DNA from: Verrucomicrobiota bacterium
GTDB taxonomy: Bacteria > Verrucomicrobiota > Verrucomicrobiia > Limisphaerales > UBA11320
DNA length: 8,750 nt
Direction: 5' to 3'
Assembly (NCBI GenBank): GCA_016871475.1
Contig: VHDG01000119.1
Coordinates: 1-8,750 of the forward strand
Shown: positions 1 to 7,464 of the stretch, in pieces
Layout of the letters: each line of letters opens with the position of its first letter
Numbering within the stretch: position 1 is the first letter of the stretch
Translations under genes and position numbers: made by a program
The notes under the pieces: generated by a model
Databases searched by the model: none
What the model saw: only the letters and a program-made list of their open reading frames with translations
Told to the model about the DNA's origin: nothing

Positions 1-3000
1 GATGGCACGGCGAACCGACTGGAAGTCACCATGCTTGGGATGGGGGAGTGCCTGTTGGATGATGTCGAAGTCATTGCCGGAAATGCGCAGACACCTCGAT
101 TGAGCAACGGCACATTCGAGTCTGGGCTGGGGCCATGGACGCCCCAGGGCAATCACATCAGCTCTCGTCTCGAGACCGCTGAGGGTTACAACAGCGCGAA
201 CTCCTTGAGGGTGCGAGCTTCAGCGCGCGGTGACACGGGGGCCAATCGGATCCGGGTGGCTTTGACGGGAGCCGTGGCTGAGAATCAACCGTGTGTCTTC
301 AGAGCGCGTGTTCGTTGGCTGCGAGGCTGGCCTGAGGTGATCCTCCGGCTCGAAGGCAATGGGTTTGAGCTCGCGGGCCGGATGGAAGTTCCCAGGAACC
401 TGGGCACGCCCGGCGCCCGAAACAGCATCGCGATCGACAACGCTCCCCCAGCCATTTCTGAAGTTCGGCACACCCCGGTGCTGCCTGCCGGGGGCGAACC
501 TGTTCTTGTCACTGCCCGCGCCCATGATTCGCACGGGGTGGGAAGGCTCGATCTCGCCTACCGGCTCGATCCGACGACCAACATCGCGATCGTTCCCATG
601 AAGGATGATGGTTCTGGCGGCGACGCGTTGGCTGCCGATGGCATTTACTCCGCCTTCATACCGGCACAAGCCACAGGAACGTTGGTCGGATTTCACATCC
701 AGGCTGCCGATGCATCACCTGCGCAGGTCTCGGTTCTGTTCCCCGACGATGCACCCGTGCGCGAGTGTCTCGTTCGTTTTGGCGAACCCACTCCTGCGAG
801 TGGTTACGCCACGTACCACTACTATCTGACGGCCAGGAATGTCGCCACGTGGATCAATCGACCCGCTCTGAGCAACGAACGAGTTGAGGGCACGTTCGTC
901 TATGGAAACTTCCGTGCGATCTACAACATCAGCGGCAAGTATTCAGGGAGTCCGTACCATCAGGGGTTCAATTCGCCCGTGACCGACCCCTGCCATTTTT
1001 CGCTGGAGCTTCCTGTGGATGACATGCTCCTGGGGACCGAGAACTTCAACAAGCTGCACGCGCCAGGTAACAGCGCATTCGATGATGGAGCCCTGCAACG
1101 CGAGCAGACGGCTTACTGGCTCATGCGAGCCATGGACCTGCCTTACAACTACCGGCGGTTCCATGCGATGTACGTGAATGGTATTCGCAAGGGCTCCTTC
1201 ATGGAAGACACGCAGACACCGGGGAGCGATATTGTGGATCAGCGATGGCCTGATGACAACGATGGCCACTTGTACAAGCTGCAGCCCTGGTTTGAGTTTG
1301 ATGACATCACGGTCACCGCGGGAGCCTCTGCAGGGTTCAACAACGTCTCCTGGTGCACGCTCATGAATTTCTACACCGGGCCTTTGCGCGACCAGAAGAA
1401 GATAGCCCGATACCGATACAACTACCTGACCCGGGCGGCCAACCTGACCGCCAATGATTACACGAATGTCTGGGATCTCACGGATGCTGCCAATACACCT
1501 GCGGGCGGCAATTACATCGGCAACATGAGGCAGATCGTGGACATGGAGCAGTGGCTTAAGACCTTTGCCGTGCAGCATGGCGTGGGGAACTGGGATAGTT
1601 TTGGAAATCGCAACTCCCAGAACATGTACGGATACAAGCCTGAGCGCGGCCGGTGGCAGCTGATGACATGGGACTTCAACATCGTGTTGGGCAACAGCGG
1701 GTCCGATGGGCCCACAGGCGATGATATTTTCCAACACAACTTCGCGGACACCGCGATGCTGCGGATCTATCAGACCCCGGAGTTCAGGCGCATCTACCTT
1801 CGATTCATCAAGGAGCTTGCTGAGGGACCTTTTCGTGATCCGCAGCTGAACGCGCTCATGATTGCCAAGCATGCCGAGTTCGTGAACAGCGGCCAGACCG
1901 CAAGCAATCCGTCCGAGATTTGGGGGTGGCTCGGTCAACGAAGAGACTACCTGTTGAGCCAGGTACGGAGCTATCTCACGAACTTCAGCGTCTCGACACC
2001 GACCTCCTATCAGACGAACGCATCCGCTGTTGTCGTGCGCGGATCCGCGCCACTGGAAGTGGCTCAGATTACCGTCAATGGCCAGGCTGTTCCCGTTGTG
2101 TGGTTCGCACTGCCCGGCGCTGCGACGATCTCCACTCAATGGCGGGTTACGATGCCTCTGCTCTCAGGCACCAACGAATTCATCTTCGAGGGACGCGACG
2201 CTTCGGGCAATGTGCTGAGCGGGATGACGATCACGAACGTCATCCGAAACGCTGGAGAACCGCTCGATCCGCGAGGGTGGGTGGTGTTCAACGAGATCAT
2301 GTACAACCCCTCCTTGCCGGACGCCTCGTATCTCGAGATCCGGAACCGTTCCTCCTCCGAGACTTTCGATCTTTCGGGTTGGAGGGTGGAGGGCGTGGAC
2401 TACACGTTCCCGACGGGTTCTTTGTTGCTCCCCGAGCAGCATCTGCTGCTGGCGCGGGAGCGGGTGAAGTTTATCAGGGCTTTCCCGGGTGGATTCCCAG
2501 TATTTGGTGAATACAACGGTGGATTGGCCAACGAGGGCGAGGTGCTCAGCCTGATACGTCCAGGAGCCAACCCTGCGAACGATTTGCTGGTGGATCGAGT
2601 GCGATTTGATTCCGCTTTGCCATGGTCCCAGGCAGCCAATGGAGGAGGCGTATCGCTTCAGCTTGTGGACGACGCCGAGGACAACTCGAGGTCCAGCAAT
2701 TGGGCCGATGCCTCCAGGCAGGAGTGGCAAAAGGTCAGCGTGACCTCCACCAACCGTGGATCCATCCTCATGTTCTTCATGGGACTGCCCGGGAAGGTGC
2801 ATATCGATGACGTGAGTCTGACGGATTCCTCGGGTGCCGATGTTGTGATCAACGGATCCTTCGAGTCGCCGCTCCCAGGAACCTGGATCGTCACAACGAA
2901 CTACAGCGCCACGGTCGTGACCTCCGAGGTGGCTCGCAGCGGGAGTCGAAGTTTGTGGATTGATTCGCGGGGTTCAGGTGGGCCCACAACCAATGGTTCG

Positions 3001-4911
3001 ATCTGGCAGGTAACCCTGCCGATTCTTACCAACGGCACCTACACGCTGACCTACCACTATCTGCCGACCGTGACGGCGCAAACCATCGCGGCCCGGACAT
3101 TTCCTCTGGGCGGCCTGAGTGTTTCCAACAGCGTCTCCCCGATGCTGGTAACGCCAGGGTTTGCCAACAACCGAACCGCGGACCTTCCGGAATATCCTCC
3201 TCTCTGGCTGAACGAGATCCTGCCCTACAATCGGAATGGAGCAGCGGACGCTCAGGGCGAACGTGAGGCTTGGGTCGAGCTTCAGAATTCAGGCGCAACC
3301 GCAATTTCTATGGAAGGTTGGTTCCTGAGCGACGACTACGGCGATCTGACCAAGTGGTCCTTCCCTCCGAACTCATCCATCCAGCCTCGTGAATTCAAGT
3401 TGATCTGGCTGGATGGAGAGCCTGAGGCCAGCAGTTCAATGGACATCCATTCCTCGATCGTCCCGGCCATTACGAACGGCTCCGTTGTATTGAGTCGCCG
3501 TGTGGGAGGTCGGGTCCAGGTAGTGGACTACCTGAACTACCGCGGGTTGGGTGCGGATGAATCGTACGGATCGTATCCAGATGCGCAGCCATTCTATCGC
3601 CAGAGACTTGCGCGGCTCACGCCACGCGCTGGCAATGATGCCACCCCCCCGGCGGTTCGCATCAACGAGTGGCTGGCTGACAACTCGACAGGGCTTACGA
3701 ATCCCGCTTCCGGCCGATTCAGCGATTGGTTCGAGATATACAACCCTGCGGACACTGCGGCTGATCTCACCGGATTCTTCCTGTCGGAGAATCCGAACAA
3801 TCGAAATCAGTTCGCCATCCCGCCTGGCACGACGGTTCCCGCCCGGGGCTACCTGCTGGTTTGGGCGGATAACCTTCCTGAAGCCAACGGGCCGGGTGTG
3901 ACGGATCTGCATGTGAATTTTGCGCTCAATCGACGAAACGGGGGGAGCTTGCTCATCTTCTCTCCAAGCGGGGAAGTTGTGGATCGCATCAGCTTCGGAA
4001 CTCAAACCAACGACATCAGCATGGGTCGATTTCCCGATGGTGCCGAGTCGTTGCGCTTCATGGTGCGCCCCACACCTCGTGCCGCCAACGTCATCGGATC
4101 GTCCGAGAACTCGGCACCCACACTTGCAGCCATGCCGGATCGGAACATCGCTGAGGAAACCCGTCTGTTCTTCTCCGCCACCGCTTCTGACTCGGAGAAC
4201 CTTCCCTCAGACCTGGTCTTCTCGCTCGATCCTGGATCTCCACCCGGTGCCTCCATTCTTCCCGACGGAAGGTTTCGCTGGCGTCCGACTGAAGCCCAGG
4301 GGCCCGGCGTGTATGATATCCGCGTCCGTGTATCTGATCTGGGAACCCCGCCGTTGAGCGACACGAAGGCGTTTCGAGTGACAGTGGCTGAGGTTAACAA
4401 GCCTCCGTTGTTCGATCTGCGTCCTCAGTACGGAAAGACGGGGCAATTGCTCACATTCAATACCGCAAACGATCCGGACCTGCCGAGGCAGTCGCTCATT
4501 TACGAACTGCTTCCGGATGTGCCTTCCGGTGTTCAGCTTGACCCGGCATCGGGCTTGGTCTCGTGGACTCCATCGATCGATCAGGCGGGTCGTCACGTCA
4601 TCCGGGTCAAGGCCACCGACTCCGGAGTGCCCATCCTCTCGGCCTCCTATGACTATCCAGTGGAGATCGTCAGGGCCACCCAGAGCCTGATCACCCTCCA
4701 ACTCTCGATCGATCAACAGGGACGGGTTGTCATCATGGCCCGAGGTCCCATCGGTTCACGCTACCAGCTCGAGTCTTCAACCTCCATCGCGTCACCTTTG
4801 TGGACAGCCGCCGGTGGAGTGGTGACTTCCATCGCCGAACAAACTCAGCTCATCGATGCCCAACCCGGTGCTGCGGTGAAATACTACCGCGTCCGGGAGA
4901 TTGAACCCTGA
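1..4911 (+). CDS. Giant modular exported CotH kinase-like / lamin tail domain protein (5' end outside window)
   Basis: The frame is open from base 1 to the TGA at 4909-4911, giving 1636 visible codons. The first in-frame ATG (31) lies inside a beta domain, so the true start is upstream. Numbering from the first visible codon: tail of one galactose-binding-like module (about 1-25, ending LLDDVEV) and a second starting NGTFES (about 37-145); a beta/Ig-like linker (about 150-265); a CotH kinase-like domain (about 272-664) with YVNG, an N-x-Y segment (NMYGYK) and WDFN, whose Asp558 matches the family's metal-binding Asp; lamin tail domains at about 761-870 (NEIMYNP), 1068-1184 (NEILPYN) and 1218-1334 (INEWLADN); another galactose-binding-like module (about 900-1045, NGSFES); two He_PIG/cadherin-like repeats (about 1369-1560); and a C-terminal beta module (about 1564-1636) with YQLESS and YYRVRE. 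CotH proteins are secretory-type protein kinases; export and surface location here are inferred. No membrane anchor is visible at the C-terminus. The substrate is unknown. Confidence 0.9.
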   Translation, partial: DGTANRLEVTMLGMGECLLDDVEVIAGNAQTPRLSNGTFESGLGPWTPQGNHISSRLETAEGYNSANSLRVRASARGDTGANRIRVALTGAVAENQPCVFRARVRWLRGWPEVILRLEGNGFELAGRMEVPRNLGTPGARNSIAIDNAPPAISEVRHTPVLPAGGEPVLVTARAHDSHGVGRLDLAYRLDPTTNIAIVPMKDDGSGGDALAADGIYSAFIPAQATGTLVGFHIQAADASPAQVSVLFPDDAPVRECLVRFGEPTPASGYATYHYYLTARNVATWINRPALSNERVEGTFVYGNFRAIYNISGKYSGSPYHQGFNSPVTDPCHFSLELPVDDMLLGTENFNKLHAPGNSAFDDGALQREQTAYWLMRAMDLPYNYRRFHAMYVNGIRKGSFMEDTQTPGSDIVDQRWPDDNDGHLYKLQPWFEFDDITVTAGASAGFNNVSWCTLMNFYTGPLRDQKKIARYRYNYLTRAANLTANDYTNVWDLTDAANTPAGGNYIGNMRQIVDMEQWLKTFAVQHGVGNWDSFGNRNSQNMYGYKPERGRWQLMTWDFNIVLGNSGSDGPTGDDIFQHNFADTAMLRIYQTPEFRRIYLRFIKELAEGPFRDPQLNALMIAKHAEFVNSGQTASNPSEIWGWLGQRRDYLLSQVRSYLTNFSVSTPTSYQTNASAVVVRGSAPLEVAQITVNGQAVPVVWFALPGAATISTQWRVTMPLLSGTNEFIFEGRDASGNVLSGMTITNVIRNAGEPLDPRGWVVFNEIMYNPSLPDASYLEIRNRSSSETFDLSGWRVEGVDYTFPTGSLLLPEQHLLLARERVKFIRAFPGGFPVFGEYNGGLANEGEVLSLIRPGANPANDLLVDRVRFDSALPWSQAANGGGVSLQLVDDAEDNSRSSNWADASRQEWQKVSVTSTNRGSILMFFMGLPGKVHIDDVSLTDSSGADVVINGSFESPLPGTWIVTTNYSATVVTSEVARSGSRSLWIDSRGSGGPTTNGSIWQVTLPILTNGTYTLTYHYLPTVTAQTIAARTFPLGGLSVSNSVSPMLVTPGFANNRTADLPEYPPLWLNEILPYNRNGAADAQGEREAWVELQNSGATAISMEGWFLSDDYGDLTKWSFPPNSSIQPREFKLIWLDGEPEASSSMDIHSSIVPAITNGSVVLSRRVGGRVQVVDYLNYRGLGADESYGSYPDAQPFYRQRLARLTPRAGNDATPPAVRINEWLADNSTGLTNPASGRFSDWFEIYNPADTAADLTGFFLSENPNNRNQFAIPPGTTVPARGYLLVWADNLPEANGPGVTDLHVNFALNRRNGGSLLIFSPSGEVVDRISFGTQTNDISMGRFPDGAESLRFMVRPTPRAANVIGSSENSAPTLAAMPDRNIAEETRLFFSATASDSENLPSDLVFSLDPGSPPGASILPDGRFRWRPTEAQGPGVYDIRVRVSDLGTPPLSDTKAFRVTVAEVNKPPLFDLRPQYGKTGQLLTFNTANDPDLPRQSLIYELLPDVPSGVQLDPASGLVSWTPSIDQAGRHVIRVKATDSGVPILSASYDYPVEIVRATQSLITLQLSIDQQGRVVIMARGPIGSRYQLESSTSIASPLWTAAGGVVTSIAEQTQLIDAQPGAAVKYYRVREIEP

Positions 4912-4927
4912 GCTCCGACCATCAAGC

Positions 4928-4960
4928 GCCTGACGACAGGCCAGCGTCCAGGTTTGTTGT
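4928..4960 (+). terminator. Weak hairpin downstream of the CotH gene, possible terminator
   Basis: GCCTG (4928-4932) pairs with CAGGC (4937-4941) around an ACGA loop, 17 bases after the stop codon. A T-rich stretch (TTTGTTGT, 4953-4960) follows about 11 bases later. The stem is short and the T tract is interrupted and displaced, so this is at best a poor intrinsic terminator. Other small hairpins follow: CATCC/GGATG at 4962-4975, GCTTGG/CCAAGC at 4990-5007 and CACCC/GGGTG at 5089-5102. The whole 4912-5165 gap holds no convincing gene. Which of these hairpins, if any, ends transcription cannot be told by eye. Confidence 0.25.
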
Positions 4961-5133
4961 CCATCCTTCAGGATGCCCGGGCTATGCCCGCTTGGGCAGC
5001 GCCAAGCAGACGATGGGAGCGAACTGGAATTCCTGCGTGCGTTGAAGGGAACGTTCGCTGTTGTTGCTCATGTTTGCCCTGGAAGGCACACCCTGAAGGG
5101 TGGACAACGAACCGCGCGTCCGAGTTCGAGGCA

Positions 5134-5161
5134 AGTGATGAGTGACGAGTGACCAGTGATG
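5134..5161. repeat. Four-unit heptamer tandem repeat, consensus AGTGAYN
   Basis: Four back-to-back 7-bp units read AGTGATG, AGTGACG, AGTGACC and AGTGATG, with variation only at the sixth and seventh bases. The array ends four bases before the lexA stop codon, so it would form the first part of the lexA mRNA 3' untranslated region. On the minus strand it reads as repeated TCACT units. Such degenerate arrays may be slippage products or members of a dispersed intergenic family. No protein-coding role is apparent. Confidence 0.7.
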
Positions 5162-5165
5162 ACCG

Positions 5166-5798
5166 CTAAACCCTGCCCTCAGGGGTCTTCCGGATCAGGG
5201 CAATCATGACCCCTTGTATCACAAGCTCATCAGCTGGGATCAGATCGGGATACCTGGGGTTCTCAGCCTTCAAGACCGGCTTGCCACGATGGATCGAGTA
5301 GGTCTTCAACGTGTTTTCGTTGTCGATCAATGCTGCCACCACCTGCCCGGGTCGGGGCGTCATCCCATGCTCCAGGATCACGACATCACCCTCCACAATA
5401 TGTCGTCCAATCATCGAATCCCCTCGCACCCGTAACGCAAAAGTTCTCGCCGTCGGACGAATGCCAGTCGATTCCACATCCACTGAGACACATCCTTCCG
5501 CCTCTTGCCGTCGTTCTTCCGCAAACCCCGCCGATATCGATCCAAACAGCGGAACATGCACCAAACGCCTCCGCAATGATGCCAATGAGTCCGACGGCTT
5601 CAGGGATCGCGCCTGCCGGTCGGTTCCGCATAGCGCTCCCTTTCTTTTTAACGCCGTGACGTGGTCGGCTGCGGCTTTCATGCCTCTGAAACCAAAATGA
5701 GCTGCGATCTCCCTCAAGCTCGGGCTCTGGTTGCGCGTGTCCAAAGCGCCACTGATGAAGTCCAGCACTTCCCGTTGTCGTGTTGTCAGTGCTTTCAT
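5166..5798 (-). CDS. lexA: LexA, SOS-response transcriptional repressor with self-cleaving S24 peptidase domain
   Basis: LexA represses DNA-damage genes and is inactivated by RecA-stimulated self-cleavage. From ATG 5798 the protein is 210 residues, close to the usual length. The N-terminal winged helix-turn-helix (about 1-68) begins MKALTTRQREVLDF and contains SLREIAAHFGF followed by a recognition segment GMKAAADHVTAL. The S24 domain (about 78-205) shows the Ala90-Gly91 cleavage site in SISAGFAEE, the nucleophile Ser128 in RGDSM, and the general-base Lys165 in NTLKTY. All catalytic elements are therefore intact. The frame stays open to an ATG at 5849, but the 17 extra residues lie upstream of the conserved LexA start and would place the palindromic operator inside the coding region, so 5798 is preferred. 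There is no clear Shine-Dalgarno sequence at either start. The gene is divergent from tilS and seems monocistronic within this window. The operator beside it indicates autoregulation. Confidence 0.95.
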   Translation of the reverse strand: MKALTTRQREVLDFISGALDTRNQSPSLREIAAHFGFRGMKAAADHVTALKRKGALCGTDRQARSLKPSDSLASLRRRLVHVPLFGSISAGFAEERRQEAEGCVSVDVESTGIRPTARTFALRVRGDSMIGRHIVEGDVVILEHGMTPRPGQVVAALIDNENTLKTYSIHRGKPVLKAENPRYPDLIPADELVIQGVMIALIRKTPEGRV

Positions 5799-5814
5799 GT
5801 GAGTGTTTAAAAAG

Positions 5815-5830
5815 CTATTCAGATGAATAG
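5815..5830. promoter_or_regulatory. Probable LexA operator (SOS box), CTATTC-AGAT-GAATAG
   Basis: This is a perfect 6+4+6 palindrome, 16 bases upstream of the lexA start codon. Its core TATTC-N4-GAATA has the same arm length and spacer as the Verrucomicrobia LexA motif TGTTC-N4-GAACA known from the literature, differing by one symmetric position per arm (G to A and C to T). It overlaps the proposed -10 of the lexA promoter, where a repressor would block transcription. The sequence symmetry is seen directly; assignment to LexA is inference from position and spacing. It lies about 110 bases from the tilS start, so an effect on tilS is less likely. Confidence 0.7.
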
Positions 5831-5854
5831 TAGTGTGGGAGCCATTCATTGCAA
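5827..5854 (-). promoter_or_regulatory. Candidate lexA promoter, TTGCAA-N16-TACTAT
   Basis: On the minus strand TTGCAA (5849-5854) and TACTAT (5827-5832) are separated by 16 bases and resemble sigma-70 -35 and -10 hexamers. The predicted start of transcription, around 5818-5821, falls inside the LexA-like palindrome and leaves a leader of about 20 bases before ATG 5798. The match is moderate (TACTAT differs from TATAAT at two or three positions), so this is a proposal supported mainly by its geometry with the operator. Confidence 0.4.
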
Positions 5855-5857
5855 TGA
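5846..5857. repeat. 12-bp perfect palindrome TCATTGCAATGA between lexA and tilS
   Basis: The sequence is fully self-complementary with no spacer and lies between the LexA-like box and tilS. It overlaps the proposed lexA -35 hexamer and the rejected upstream ATG at 5849. A symmetric site here could bind a dimeric regulator, but nothing identifies which, and a 12-bp palindrome can arise by chance in a window of this size. Confidence 0.4.
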
Positions 5858-5941
5858 GGAGTTATTCACAAATCAGCGGACAAGCTCCTGTGGCTGATCC
5901 GCGTTCGGGCACTATTAGATTGAACTCTCTGCCGCCAATGG

Positions 5942-7357
5942 ATGAAAAGGATCGCGTTGAAGCCAAAGCCCTTGAACACCGCCTCCTTGATCGAGAACGC
6001 ATCGGACAACCTGCGGGCTCGATGTGGCATTGCACAGGAATCCCCATTGCTGATCGCCGTCTCGGGCGGAGCAGATTCCATGTCCCTGCTCCATGTCATC
6101 TGCAGCATCCGAAACTCAACGGGCTGGAAGGGACGTATCGGAGTGGCTCACTTTAATCATCAACTTCGAATCAGGGCATCGGGGGCTGATGAGCGATTGG
6201 TGCATCGGGTTGCCGCCGAGCGGGATCTTCCCTGTTTCGTGGATCGTGGGGACGTAAGGGCTCGAGCCCGGCAGTCTGGCATCTCAATTGAGATGGCGGC
6301 TCGCGAGCTTCGTCTGGCGTTTCTTCGGCGCGTGGCGGAGGCGGAGGGGTTCGGGTGGATCCTCACAGCACACCACGCGGATGATCAGGCCGAGCTTCTC
6401 TTGATCCGGGCTGCCCGCGGATCGGGGAGCACCGGGTTGGCTGGAATGCGATGGTCCAACTGGGTGCCCGGCTCAGGAACAGTTCGATTCGCGCGTCCGT
6501 TCCTCAATATTCCCAAAGCGCAACTTCTCAGGTTCGCTCGCAAGCATGGGATCCGGTTCCGTGAAGATCGTTCCAATGCCTCCGGGGAACATCTGCGCAA
6601 CCGGATCCGTCATCGCGTCATGCCCGAGTGGATCCATGCCACTAGTCCGGCGTGCACCGCCAATGTGGTCCGATCAATGGGCATCCTTGCGGATGAATCG
6701 GATGCTCTGGAGTCGATCGCGCGTCGATGGCTGTCCAGGGGAACCAGTCTGGCCGGGTTTCAGCGGCTTCTGCCGGCGATCCAACGTCAGGTGATCCGGT
6801 TGCAGCTCCTGGACGAGGGATTGGAACATGATTGGGACGCCGTGGAACACCTGCGTCTTTCTCCGTGCAACCCGGTTTGTTTGCCCGGTGGAGTCCGAGT
6901 GGCTTTCAATGTTTCGATGCAGCTTGAGCGGAAGCCGGACACCGCAGTGGAGATGACATTTTCAGAAGCTCAATACTCCTGTGAGTTGAAGAGGCCACAG
7001 GGGGCGATACTTCTGAAGGGAAGGGAGGTGAAGTGGAGGATCCTGTCGGTTCGAGGATTGACCGGTCTGACGATGCGGGAGCGGGGTGAGGAGGTCTTTG
7101 ATGCCGATGCCGTGGGGAGTGCTGTCCTGTTTCGTCGATGGCTGCCCGGGGATGTTTTCCAGCCGATCGGCTTGAAGAAAGCGACCAAGTTGCAAGATCT
7201 GTTTACCAACGCAAAGGTGCCAACAGCGGAACGTCGTCGTCGATGGCTTGGCCTGGATGCTCTGGGTCGGGTTTTCTGGGTCGAGGGATTGCGGATGTCA
7301 GAGTTGCATAAACTTCGTCCCACGACCCGGCAGGCCCTCTTTCTCCAGGCGGTATAA
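5942..7357 (+). CDS. tilS: tRNA(Ile)-lysidine synthetase TilS
   Basis: TilS uses ATP to attach lysine to C34 of the CAU-anticodon isoleucine tRNA, changing its charging from methionine to isoleucine and its reading from AUG to AUA; it is a cytoplasmic, essential enzyme. The 471-residue product matches the longer TilS class, as in Bacillus. The N-type ATP pyrophosphatase core carries the PP-loop SGGADS at 41-46, VAHFNHQLR at 68-76, EMAARELR at 117-124 and the hallmark TAHHADDQAE at 142-151. The signature EDRSN...RNRIR...MP follows at about 207-226. A middle region is less conserved, and the C-terminal TilS domain begins near 397 (RRWLPGDVFQPIG, then KLQDLF). The ATG at 5942 is the first in-frame start after a TGA at 5921. 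No good Shine-Dalgarno sequence is visible, and an out-of-frame ATG sits at 5938. The gene is divergent from lexA and convergent with the PA14 gene. Confidence 0.96.
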   Translation: MKRIALKPKPLNTASLIENASDNLRARCGIAQESPLLIAVSGGADSMSLLHVICSIRNSTGWKGRIGVAHFNHQLRIRASGADERLVHRVAAERDLPCFVDRGDVRARARQSGISIEMAARELRLAFLRRVAEAEGFGWILTAHHADDQAELLLIRAARGSGSTGLAGMRWSNWVPGSGTVRFARPFLNIPKAQLLRFARKHGIRFREDRSNASGEHLRNRIRHRVMPEWIHATSPACTANVVRSMGILADESDALESIARRWLSRGTSLAGFQRLLPAIQRQVIRLQLLDEGLEHDWDAVEHLRLSPCNPVCLPGGVRVAFNVSMQLERKPDTAVEMTFSEAQYSCELKRPQGAILLKGREVKWRILSVRGLTGLTMRERGEEVFDADAVGSAVLFRRWLPGDVFQPIGLKKATKLQDLFTNAKVPTAERRRRWLGLDALGRVFWVEGLRMSELHKLRPTTRQALFLQAV

Positions 7358-7382
7358 ATCCGACTCTTGATCCGACGAATCA

Positions 7383-7461
7383 CTAGCAGGCCGTCGGACT
7401 TTCAAGGTGCCCGCCAGGGCTATTCCTTGGTTCCAGGGCTTTCTTGGCTTAGGCCTGCTAG
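7383..7461. repeat. 79-bp element bounded by perfect 10-bp inverted repeats
   Basis: CTAGCAGGCC (7383-7392) is exactly complementary to GGCCTGCTAG (7452-7461), with 59 bases between. Inside are a nested pairing, CAAGG (7403-7407) with CCTTG (7425-7429), enclosing GCCC-GCCA-GGGC (7409-7420), and a direct repeat of CCAGGGCT (7415-7422 and 7433-7440). The arms could form the base of a long folded RNA, or be terminal inverted repeats of a small non-autonomous element. No flanking target-site duplication is evident. It starts 26 bases after the tilS stop and ends just before the terminator of the opposing gene. It has no coding capacity. Confidence 0.6.
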
Positions 7462-7464
7462 GTT

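Noticed and set aside
943..2139. Long minus-strand open frame (398 codons) antisense to the CotH region
   Set aside because: It lies wholly within the clearly coding plus-strand gene; the translation is rich in His, Val and Arg with no recognisable domain. It is a mirror of high-GC codon usage.
2164..2802. Minus-strand 212-codon open frame inside the giant gene
   Set aside because: Antisense to lamin tail and galactose-binding-like domains; no domain-like pattern, and probably a shadow.
4954..5145. 63-codon plus-strand frame starting at TTG in the intergenic gap
   Set aside because: Cys/Trp/Arg-rich composition with no domain, rare start codon, no ribosome site, and it runs into the heptamer repeat; more likely non-coding.
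5799..5849. N-terminal extension of LexA to ATG 5849
   Set aside because: It would put the LexA-like operator inside the coding sequence and add 17 residues before the conserved LexA N-terminus; no ribosome site supports it.
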